A stretch of DNA of 5,942 bases, taken from positions 1 to 5,942 of the forward strand of contig JAPPPC010000145.1 of NCBI GenBank assembly GCA_028817685.1. Reading direction: 5' to 3'. How positions within the stretch are numbered: the first letter of the stretch is position 1; each line of letters opens with the position of its first letter. A program made the position numbers and the translations under genes. Positions 1-5,471 of this stretch are shown in pieces. The DNA comes from Rhodospirillaceae bacterium. GTDB lineage: Bacteria; Pseudomonadota; Alphaproteobacteria; UBA8366; GCA-2717185. The notes under the pieces are model-generated. The model was not told where the DNA came from. It was given only the letters and a program-made list of their open reading frames with translations, and made no database searches.

Positions 1-285
1 CCCAAGATGCTGGCGATCACCCGCGAGGAAGGCTGCTTCGGCCCGCACAGCCGGCTGGCGGAACTGATCGAACAGGAGATCACCGCCAAAACCGGCAAGA
101 CCGTCCCGCTCAACCTGGACGGCGTCGGTGCGTCGGTGATCCTCGATCTCGGCTTCCCCTGGCAGCTCACCCGCATGTTCCTGATCACCCCGCGCTCGGT
201 CAGCTTTGCGGCGCATTATTACGAGGAGCAGCAGCAAGGAACGCGCTGGAGACATTTGCCGGCGGAAGATATTTCGTACGATTAA
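1..285 (+). CDS. Citrate synthase-family protein (citrate synthase / citryl-CoA lyase type), C-terminal fragment
   Basis: The reading frame is open from the first base and ends at TAA, so only about the last 94 residues are present; the ATG at base 7 is probably internal. The fragment resembles the C-terminal part of the citrate synthase fold. An Asn-Leu-Asp motif (Asp codon at 118-120) lies where citrate synthases have the Asn-Val-Asp carrying the catalytic aspartate. About 25 residues later comes Pro-Arg-Ser-Val-Ser-Phe-Ala-Ala-His (Arg codon at 193-195), matching the conserved Ala-Arg-x-x-Gly-Trp-x-Ala-His segment that binds the carboxylate substrate. These enzymes join acetyl-CoA and oxaloacetate or, in lyase-type members, cleave citryl-CoA. 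The divergent sequence around both motifs fits the proteins usually labelled citryl-CoA lyase or citrate synthase-like better than housekeeping GltA, but the missing N-terminal part prevents a firm choice. It converges on the amidase gene with 3 nt between stops. Confidence 0.75.
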   Translation, partial: PKMLAITREEGCFGPHSRLAELIEQEITAKTGKTVPLNLDGVGASVILDLGFPWQLTRMFLITPRSVSFAAHYYEEQQQGTRWRHLPAEDISYD

Positions 286-298
286 CGGTTAGTCGTAC
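276..298. repeat. 23-bp near-perfect palindrome spanning two convergent stop codons
   Basis: Bases 276-286 and 288-298 form an inverted repeat around base 287, with 10 of 11 positions complementary. The one exception, 282/292, is a G-U wobble in plus-strand RNA. The arms begin GTACGA and end TCGTAC. Both stop codons, TAA at 283-285 on plus and 289-291 on minus, sit symmetrically inside, so both proteins end in Tyr-Asp (TAC GAY TAA). In RNA it could fold into a stem of about 10 pairs with a 3-nt loop. Neither side is followed by a clear U-tract, so it is not a canonical intrinsic terminator. It may still act as a transcript-end structure for both convergent genes. Confidence 0.55.
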
Positions 299-1746
299 CC
301 GGGTGGTGGGACGAACCCGCCGCAGTTCTCTTCGATCAAGCGCGCGAATTCGATGCAGGTGTGGTCGCCGTAGTTCGGCCCGATGATCTGGATACCGACG
401 GGCAGGTTCGAGCGGGTGAAACCTGCAGGCGCCACGGTGGCGGGGAGATAGACCACGCCGCTGATACCGGCCCAGAAGAGCTGATCCGTCGTCAAAACCT
501 GTTCGTTGTTGACCGTCACCGTGCGGGTCCAGCGTTCGCCCTCATGGTCGTGCGGTTGGGCGGCCGAAGCGGCGGCGGGGCAGAGCAGCAGGTCGTAGTC
601 TTCGAAGAATTCGGCCCAACGGCGGCGCAGATGGGCGCGTTCGTTGTTGAGACGCAGCCATTCCGGATGGCTCATCGTGTTGGCGCGCAACATACGGGCA
701 TAGTAGCTGTCGCCGTCAGGGGCGAGCGTCGCCGCTTCCGCCTTCTGCGCTTCGATCATCTCCGGGGCCATGCGGGCCGAGGTCGCGGCGCGCAGCAGCA
801 GGACGTAGAGCTCGTGTGCCCGATACCAGTCGACGTCGGGGCGGGCCGTGTCGTCGACCGTGGCGCCGGCCGCCGCAAGCTGATCGATCAGCGCCTGCAG
901 CACGTCCGTCATCTCCTTGTCGACCGAGGAGTTGGGCTCCGACATCATCACGGCGACCTTAAAATCGGCGAGCCGGTGTTTGGTCGCCGAGGGCAGTTTG
1001 AGCTGCCAGGCCACGCCCTCTGTCTCGTCTGGGCCGGCCATCGCGTCGAGTGCGATGCGCAGATCCTGCGCGGTGCGGGCGAGGGGACCGACGACAGAGA
1101 TATCGGCATAGGTGAGCACGTCGGGCATCATATGGCCGCGCGGGGTGACGAGGCCGTAGCTCGGCTTGTGGCCGAAGACGCCGCAATAATGCGCGGGGTT
1201 GCGGATCGAGGCGCCGATATCGCTGCCGGCTTCCAGCGCCGTCATGCCCGACGCCAGGGCTGCTGCAGAGCCGCCAGACGAACCGCCAGGGCTTAAGGTT
1301 TTGTTCCAGGGGTGATTGGTAACGCCATAGATATCGTTATAGCTTTGCCAATCGGAAAGCAGCAGCGGCACATTGGTCTTGCCGAACAGATTGACGCCGG
1401 CGGCCTTCAGCCGCGCCACCGACATGGCATCGCTGTCGGCGATATTGTCTTTCAGGTCGGGCACGCCCCAGGTCGTCGGCATGCCGGCGACATTGTAGCT
1501 TTCCTTGATGGTCATGGGAACGCCGCGCAGCGGGCCCTGCCACAGTTCCTCCGCGCCAAGCCGGTCGAGTTCGTCCGCCCGCTGCCGCGCGCCCTCCGCA
1601 TCGCTGCAGATGATCGCATTGAGCGCCGGATTGAAGCGCTCGACCCGTGCTAGATAGACCTCCAACACGTCGCGCGCCGTCGTTTTGCGCATCCGGATAT
1701 CCTCTGCGATTTGTGCGGCGCCGGCGAAGGGGTTGAAGTCGTTCAT
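289..1746 (-). CDS. Amidase-signature family amidase
   Basis: A 485-aa member of the amidase-signature family, which hydrolyses carboxamides to acid plus amine or ammonia, probably in the cytoplasm since no signal peptide is seen. The Ser-cisSer-Lys triad is complete: Lys81 (Met-Thr-Ile-Lys-Glu), cis-Ser156 in the Gly-Gly-Ser-Ser-Gly-Gly loop, and nucleophile Ser180 in Gly-Ser-Asp-Ile-Gly-Ala-Ser-Ile-Arg. The spacings of 75 and 24 residues equal those in fatty acid amide hydrolase (142/217/241). Length is normal for the family. The frame is open to 1872, but the ATG at 1746 is preferred. It has a GGAG at 7 nt, begins with typical family sequence, and avoids running into the upstream gene, whose stop is at 1769. 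It is the last gene of a three-gene operon. No GatB or GatC gene lies nearby, so it is unlikely to be the tRNA amidotransferase subunit GatA. The substrate is unknown. An oddity is Ala179 where most relatives have Gly just before the nucleophile. Confidence 0.92.
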   Translation of the reverse strand: MNDFNPFAGAAQIAEDIRMRKTTARDVLEVYLARVERFNPALNAIICSDAEGARQRADELDRLGAEELWQGPLRGVPMTIKESYNVAGMPTTWGVPDLKDNIADSDAMSVARLKAAGVNLFGKTNVPLLLSDWQSYNDIYGVTNHPWNKTLSPGGSSGGSAAALASGMTALEAGSDIGASIRNPAHYCGVFGHKPSYGLVTPRGHMMPDVLTYADISVVGPLARTAQDLRIALDAMAGPDETEGVAWQLKLPSATKHRLADFKVAVMMSEPNSSVDKEMTDVLQALIDQLAAAGATVDDTARPDVDWYRAHELYVLLLRAATSARMAPEMIEAQKAEAATLAPDGDSYYARMLRANTMSHPEWLRLNNERAHLRRRWAEFFEDYDLLLCPAAASAAQPHDHEGERWTRTVTVNNEQVLTTDQLFWAGISGVVYLPATVAPAGFTRSNLPVGIQIIGPNYGDHTCIEFARLIEENCGGFVPPPGYD

Positions 1747-1753
1747 CGGAGGT

Positions 1754-1757
1754 CTCC
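1754..1757 (-). promoter_or_regulatory. Ribosome binding site of the amidase gene
   Basis: On the minus strand GGAG lies 7 nt before the ATG at 1746. It supports this start over the upstream in-frame codons, which lie inside the preceding dehydrogenase gene. The site is half of a small inverted repeat (CGGAG, AC, CTCCG on the minus strand, 1747-1758). This could form a 4-bp hairpin with a tetraloop and partly hide the site. Confidence 0.6.
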
Positions 1758-1768
1758 GGTTATTGGAT

Positions 1769-2716
1769 CTATTGCAGTACCCGGATTGGGTTCCCGTCCA
1801 ACCATGCCTGCACGTCTTCCAGGCTGTCTCGGTAGCGGGCGATGAAATTCTCACGAGTACGGCCGCCGACATGGGGCATCAGGACGGTGTTCGCTAGGGT
1901 ACGCAGCGCGTGGTCAGCCGGCAGTGGCTCCTGATCGTAGACGTCGAGCCCCGCGCCCGCGATCTTGCCCGTCTGCAGCGCGTCGATCAGCGCATCTTCA
2001 TCGACGATCGGGCCGCGCGCTGTGTTGATCAGCAGGGCGGTCGGTTTCATCAGGCCGATCTCGCGCGCGCCGACCGCACCACGGCTCCGCTCGCCCAGGA
2101 TGAGGTGGACGCTGACGATATCCGCCCGCTGGAACAGCGCGTCTTTTGACACCAGTTCCGCACCGAGTTCGTCGCAGCGCTCCTGTGTCAGGTTCTGGCT
2201 CCAGGCGATGACGTCCATGTCGAAGGCTTTGCCGACGCGCGCCACACCGCCGCCCAACGTGCCGAGTCCGACGACCCCCAACGTCCGGCCGCTGAGCCCG
2301 AGCGGCAGATGATCGCCCCAGCGTCCCTCGCTGATCGCGCGGTCCTCCTGCGGGATGAATTTCAGCAGGCTGAGGATCAGGCCCCAGGTCAGTTCGACCG
2401 TGGCGATGGGAAATCCGTACCCGGTGCCGCAAACGGTGACCTGTCGGGCCGCCAACGCCGCCATATCCAGCGCGGCGTTCCGCTGGCCGTGGGTGACCAG
2501 GAGTTTCAGGTTGGGCAGTTGATCGACCAGCGCGCGGTCGAACAGAGTTTCTTCCCGCGCGGTAACGATGATGTCGTACGGGGCGAGCAGGGCGGCGGCT
2601 TCGTCATTCTCGACACGGCGCGCATAAACATCGGTTTCTACCGTGTCCGGCAGGCTCGACCAGTCCGCTGCCTCCCGCGCCAGGCCCTGATAGTCGTTGA
2701 TGACCGCGAGTTTCAC
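1769..2716 (-). CDS. D-2-hydroxyacid dehydrogenase (second gene of operon; PGDH-like)
   Basis: A 315-aa NAD(P)-dependent D-isomer-specific 2-hydroxyacid dehydrogenase, a cytosolic family that interconverts 2-keto acids and D-2-hydroxy acids. The split catalytic domain covers roughly residues 1-103 and 285-315, with the Rossmann domain between. The dinucleotide loop is Gly-Leu-Gly-Thr-Leu-Gly (150-155). The Arg-Glu-His active site is complete: Arg234 in Asn-Thr-Ala-Arg-Gly, Glu263 in Asp-Gln-Glu-Pro-Leu, His282 in Met-Pro-His-Val-Gly-Gly. The end of the second Rossmann strand reads Ala-Trp-Ser-Gln-Asn and lacks the acidic residue typical of strict NAD enzymes, so NADP or dual use is possible. 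This Ala-Trp-Ser motif recalls the subgroup annotated as putative phosphoglycerate dehydrogenase-like; a true SerA role is not supported, since there is no regulatory ACT domain. The start is GTG, directly after the TAG stop of the upstream gene and in the same frame, implying translational coupling. The stop is TAG. The substrate is unknown. Confidence 0.92.
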   Translation of the reverse strand: MKLAVINDYQGLAREAADWSSLPDTVETDVYARRVENDEAAALLAPYDIIVTAREETLFDRALVDQLPNLKLLVTHGQRNAALDMAALAARQVTVCGTGYGFPIATVELTWGLILSLLKFIPQEDRAISEGRWGDHLPLGLSGRTLGVVGLGTLGGGVARVGKAFDMDVIAWSQNLTQERCDELGAELVSKDALFQRADIVSVHLILGERSRGAVGAREIGLMKPTALLINTARGPIVDEDALIDALQTGKIAGAGLDVYDQEPLPADHALRTLANTVLMPHVGGRTRENFIARYRDSLEDVQAWLDGNPIRVLQ

Positions 2717-3778
2717 CTAATACCCCGCGTCCCAGTCAATGACATTCATCAGAGGTTCGCCCTTCAGATAGCGCTCCATGTTTTCGCATAGAACCTCTAT
2801 GGCGCGGTGGCGGTTGACGTCTGTCAGGTTGGACGTGTGCGGCGTGATCATGATCTTGGGATGGTTCCAGAGGCGCGCCGGCGGCGGCCCTTCAAACTCG
2901 CCTGTGTAGACGTCGAGAATGGCGGCGCGCAGATGGCCGGCATCGAGCGAATCCGCGAGCGCCGTCTCGTCGATGATTTCGCCGCGGGCCACGTTCACGA
3001 GGATGCCGCCGGGCTTCATGGCGGCGAGGCTCTCCGCGTTGATCAGGTCGGTGGTTTCCGGCGTCCATTGGCAGCAGACGGCGATGAAGTCGCTTTCCGG
3101 CAGCAGGTCCATCAGGGCGTCTGGTGTGTGGATCGACGAAAATCCCGCGGGCAGCGCCTCACCGGCAGCGGGTGGCGTACGGCGCGTGCCGATGACGCGC
3201 ATGCCGAGCGCAGCCGCGAGCCGCCCAACATCGAGGCCGATCCCGCCGGCGCCGATGACGAGCATGGTCTTACCCTCGATCAGCACGGGCTTGTAGGCGG
3301 TATGGTCGAACTGCGCGCGCGCCGCATCGACTGCGGTGCGCTCCAGCCCCTTGGCGAAATGGAGGATGCCGGCGATCGCGTATTCAGCGATGGGTAGGGT
3401 GTTTCCGAAGCCGCGCGACGTGGTCACCGTGACGTCGCTGCCCCACAGGTCGCCCAGCATCAGGTTGCTGGCGCCGGCGGGGCGCTGGTGGAACCATTTC
3501 AGCTTCGGTGCACGGGCCCGAAGGTCGAGCGGGAAGGGCCAGCCGCCCAGCACGACTTCCGCTTCCGCCAGCAGCGCGTCGCGTTCCTCGCGCGTGCCTT
3601 CGCCGTTGGCGTCGGGCAGCAAGTAGCGGTTGGAATTGAATTCGGGCCAGGTTTCGCGAATCTCGCCGTCGAACCAGCCGGCGGCGTCCGTGTACTGGAT
3701 CGCCGGGCTGATCGCCTTGACCCGCTCCGTCTCCGCCGGGGACATGCGTTGAATGTTGAGAACCTTGACCTCGCCCAT
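2717..3778 (-). CDS. D-2-hydroxyacid dehydrogenase (first gene of operon; probable NADP type)
   Basis: A 353-aa cytosolic D-isomer-specific 2-hydroxyacid dehydrogenase. The N-terminal catalytic part (about 1-130) is followed by a Rossmann domain with Gly-Ala-Gly-Gly-Ile-Gly at 176-181, and a C-terminal return to the catalytic domain. The active-site triad is visible: Arg265 in Asn-Val-Ala-Arg-Gly, Glu294 in Asp-Val-Tyr-Thr-Gly-Glu, His314 in Thr-Pro-His-Thr-Ser. The second Rossmann strand ends in Gly-Thr-Arg-Arg (197-200). Arginines there usually contact the NADP phosphate, so NADPH-dependent keto-acid reduction, as in glyoxylate/hydroxypyruvate reductases, is plausible. The frame extends to 3832, but the ATG at 3778 is chosen because GGAG lies 9 nt before it and the extra 18 residues look unlike the family. 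It is the promoter-proximal gene of the operon. Motifs differ widely from those of the downstream dehydrogenase, so the pair is not a recent duplication. The substrate is unknown. Confidence 0.92.
   Translation of the reverse strand: MGEVKVLNIQRMSPAETERVKAISPAIQYTDAAGWFDGEIRETWPEFNSNRYLLPDANGEGTREERDALLAEAEVVLGGWPFPLDLRARAPKLKWFHQRPAGASNLMLGDLWGSDVTVTTSRGFGNTLPIAEYAIAGILHFAKGLERTAVDAARAQFDHTAYKPVLIEGKTMLVIGAGGIGLDVGRLAAALGMRVIGTRRTPPAAGEALPAGFSSIHTPDALMDLLPESDFIAVCCQWTPETTDLINAESLAAMKPGGILVNVARGEIIDETALADSLDAGHLRAAILDVYTGEFEGPPPARLWNHPKIMITPHTSNLTDVNRHRAIEVLCENMERYLKGEPLMNVIDWDAGY
2723..2726 (-). promoter_or_regulatory. Weak ribosome binding site of the second dehydrogenase
   Basis: On the minus strand GGGG lies 6 nt before the GTG at 2716, inside the last codons of the upstream gene. 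It is a modest Shine-Dalgarno match. With the abutting stop and start (TAG GTG), it suggests that ribosomes finishing the first dehydrogenase reinitiate here. Confidence 0.4.
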
Positions 3779-3787
3779 CGATACCTG

Positions 3788-3791
3788 CTCC
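3788..3791 (-). promoter_or_regulatory. Ribosome binding site of the first dehydrogenase
   Basis: On the minus strand GGAG lies 9 nt before the ATG at 3778, with a further AGGT 4 nt before it. It decides the start in favour of 3778 over the upstream in-frame ATG at 3832, which would place this site inside the coding sequence. Confidence 0.6.
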
Positions 3792-3827
3792 GTTCCGCTG
3801 AACCGTTGCCAAGAACAATAACCCACC

Positions 3828-3843
3828 GGCATGCCCTAGGCAT
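3828..3843. promoter_or_regulatory. Overlapping palindromes, candidate operator
   Basis: GGCATGCC (3828-3835) is a perfect 8-bp palindrome. It overlaps ATGCC-cta-GGCAT (3831-3843), an inverted repeat with 5-bp arms and a 3-nt spacer. GGCAT therefore occurs twice on the plus strand and once inverted within 16 bp, near the centre of the divergent region. The arrangement fits a dimeric repressor site controlling both units, but arms this short can arise by chance and no known operator consensus is matched. Confidence 0.3.
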
Positions 3844-3909
3844 ATTCCCCCGCGTGCAATAGCATCGCGGCGTTTTGCGAATACGTTTAGACACTTTGAA
3901 TTTCAGAAC

Positions 3910-3914
3910 AGGAG
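3910..3914 (+). promoter_or_regulatory. Ribosome binding site of the MFS gene
   Basis: AGGAG lies 7 nt before the GTG at 3922, a strong match at ideal spacing. It supports GTG as the true start, about 16 residues ahead of the first membrane segment. Confidence 0.7.
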
Positions 3915-3921
3915 CCCCTGC

Positions 3922-5469
3922 GTGAGGGCCGAATCCGTCGACAATCTGTTCGACAGGTTCGGACCGTCCTATCAGCTGTTCGTCACCGTCACCGGCATGG
4001 CCGCGTCCTTTGTGATGGTTGTGTCGGGGGGAATCGTAAATGTTGCGGTACCGGACGTGATGGGAACGTTCGGCATCGGCCTCGATCAGGCGCAGTTGAT
4101 GGCGACGGCCTTCAACGTCGCGATGACGACGAGCCAGCTGCTGAACGCCTGGGTCATCGCCGTCTTCGGGCAACGTATCGGGTTCTCCGCCACTCTGATC
4201 ATCTTCACGATCGGCAGCTTGATTTGCGGTTTCGCCGATGATTACAGCTTCGTTGTCCTCGGCCGCACCATGCAGGGTTTCTCCGCCGGCGTGATCCAGC
4301 CGCTTGTCATGGTGACGATCTTCCAGGTCTTCCCCAGCGACCGGCGCGGTGCGGCCATGGGGTTATATGGCATGGCATTGTCGCTCGCGGTGGCGATCGG
4401 GCCGGCTTTCGGCGGGATCGCGATCGAGGCGCTCAACTGGCGCGCCATCTTCTTCGTTCCCCTGCCGCTGGTGTTCATCGCCTTCGGTGCCGGGCTTGTC
4501 TTCATGCCGTCCTACCGCGACGCCAAGGAACAACCTTTCGACTGGACCGGTTACGGCCTCGTCATCGTCACGCTTTATTGCGTCATGACCGGGCTGACCG
4601 ACGGCCAGCGTGACGGATGGGTGTCGGACCGCATCGTGACCTATTTCGTCATCGCGGCCGTCGCCGCCGTCGCCTTCATCCGCTCCCAAATGCGCAAAGG
4701 CTCGAACCTGGTCGATCTCACCCTGTTCAAGAACCGGGAATTCACCTGCATCATCATCGTGACCCTGATTTTCGGGATCGGCAATTTCGGTACCGGGTAC
4801 GCCGTGCCGGTGTTCGGCCAGTTGGTGCAGAACATGACACCGTTCGCCGCGGGGCTGGTGATCATGCCCGCGGCGCTGGCCGTCGCCGTTGCCCTGCCTT
4901 TCACAGGGCGGCTGGCCGATACCATCTCGGCCCGTTTGGGAATCATGGTCGGACTCACCCTGTTCGCGATGGGCTCCGCCCTGATGATCGATGCGGATGT
5001 CAACACACCCTTCTTCGACGTCATGATCTACTACATGATCAGCCGTTTCGGGATGGCCTTTACCATGCCATTCCTGATGAGCACGGCGTTGCGCAGCCTG
5101 CCGCCGGAACAGCTCAATTCCGGTGCGGGGATGGTGAATTTCTGTCGCCAGCTCGGCGGTTCGCTCGGCACCAATGCCTGGGTGGTCTTCGTGCAGATGC
5201 GGACCCAATTCCATAGCGACGCCCTGACGGCGACGCAGGATTCTTCGAATGCCGCCAGCCGGGAGATGTTAGAAGGCGTCGGGCAAATGTTGCGCGAAGC
5301 GGGCGTGGCGGAGACGGTGACCGAGCCGGGGGCCCTGCATTTCCTGGGGCAGGTTATCGAGGCACAGGCGACGACACTCGGATTCCAGGATGGTTTCCTG
5401 ATTTTTGTGATCGTCTTCATGCTGGCCATGATCCCGACTTGGATGCTTGGCTCAGGAAAGAAGAAATAG
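3922..5469 (+). CDS. DHA2-family (EmrB/QacA-like) 14-TM MFS transporter
   Basis: A 515-aa inner-membrane protein with about 14 hydrophobic segments (roughly 17-44, 56-80, 86-104, 107-133, 145-168, 172-195, 207-224, 237-254, 273-296, 305-328, 338-356, 363-388, 401-425, 488-510). A soluble loop at 426-487 lies before the last segment, the layout of the proton-driven DHA2 exporters. Motif B is seen at 114-124 (Gly-Arg-Thr-Met-Gln-Gly-Phe). The antiporter motif C is at 147-165, with Gly-Pro-x-x-Gly-Gly, followed by the family's Asn-Trp-Arg-x-Ile-Phe-Phe. A second-half motif A copy is intact at 329-338 (Gly-Arg-Leu-Ala-Asp). The TM1 motif is altered: Ser35-Gly-Gly replaces Asp-x-Thr before Asn40-x-Ala-x-Pro44. 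The first-half motif A is also degenerate. No EmrA-like partner lies next to it. It is transcribed divergently from the dehydrogenase-amidase operon, so it may move that pathway's substrate or product. A drug-efflux role is equally possible. Confidence 0.9.
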   Translation: MRAESVDNLFDRFGPSYQLFVTVTGMAASFVMVVSGGIVNVAVPDVMGTFGIGLDQAQLMATAFNVAMTTSQLLNAWVIAVFGQRIGFSATLIIFTIGSLICGFADDYSFVVLGRTMQGFSAGVIQPLVMVTIFQVFPSDRRGAAMGLYGMALSLAVAIGPAFGGIAIEALNWRAIFFVPLPLVFIAFGAGLVFMPSYRDAKEQPFDWTGYGLVIVTLYCVMTGLTDGQRDGWVSDRIVTYFVIAAVAAVAFIRSQMRKGSNLVDLTLFKNREFTCIIIVTLIFGIGNFGTGYAVPVFGQLVQNMTPFAAGLVIMPAALAVAVALPFTGRLADTISARLGIMVGLTLFAMGSALMIDADVNTPFFDVMIYYMISRFGMAFTMPFLMSTALRSLPPEQLNSGAGMVNFCRQLGGSLGTNAWVVFVQMRTQFHSDALTATQDSSNAASREMLEGVGQMLREAGVAETVTEPGALHFLGQVIEAQATTLGFQDGFLIFVIVFMLAMIPTWMLGSGKKK

Positions 5470-5471
5470 GC

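Larger units (their letters stand above)
3779..3921. promoter_or_regulatory. Divergent promoter region between dehydrogenase operon and MFS gene
   Basis: This 143-nt gap, more AT-rich than its surroundings, separates two outward-facing translation starts and must carry the promoter of at least one and probably both units. No box pair is convincing. For the plus strand the best I see is TTGCGA at 3875-3880 with TTGAAT at 3896-3901, spaced a short 15 nt. For the minus strand a TATTGT and a TTGCAC exist but do not pair well. A cluster of short palindromes at 3828-3843 (see separate entry) is a candidate operator. No regulator gene lies in the window. Confidence 0.5.

Noticed and set aside
361..1296. 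Long plus-strand open frame (311 codons) antisense to the amidase
   Set aside because: It lies wholly inside a gene with a complete catalytic triad. Its translation is rich in Arg, Gly, Ala, Val and His with no recognisable domain, as expected for the mirror of a GC-rich gene.
1747..1872. N-terminal 42-residue extension of the amidase
   Set aside because: It would overlap the upstream dehydrogenase by about 100 nt, looks unlike the family, and lacks the good GGAG site present before the ATG at 1746.
2807..3397. Plus-strand open frame antisense to the first dehydrogenase
   Set aside because: It is a shadow of a gene with clear Rossmann and active-site motifs, and no ribosome binding site or protein family supports it.
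1769..3778. Tandem duplication origin of the two dehydrogenases
   Set aside because: Their glycine loops, cofactor-strand ends and histidine motifs differ strongly and suggest different subfamilies brought together rather than a recent duplication.
3779..3832. N-terminal 18-residue extension of the first dehydrogenase
   Set aside because: The ATG at 3778 has a well-placed GGAG. The extension is not family-like and would consume part of the divergent promoter region.
4363..5214. Long minus-strand open frame (283 codons) antisense to the MFS gene
   Set aside because: Its His/Asp/Gly/Glu-rich translation is the mirror of membrane-segment codons. It has no domain and the transporter reading is clearly real.
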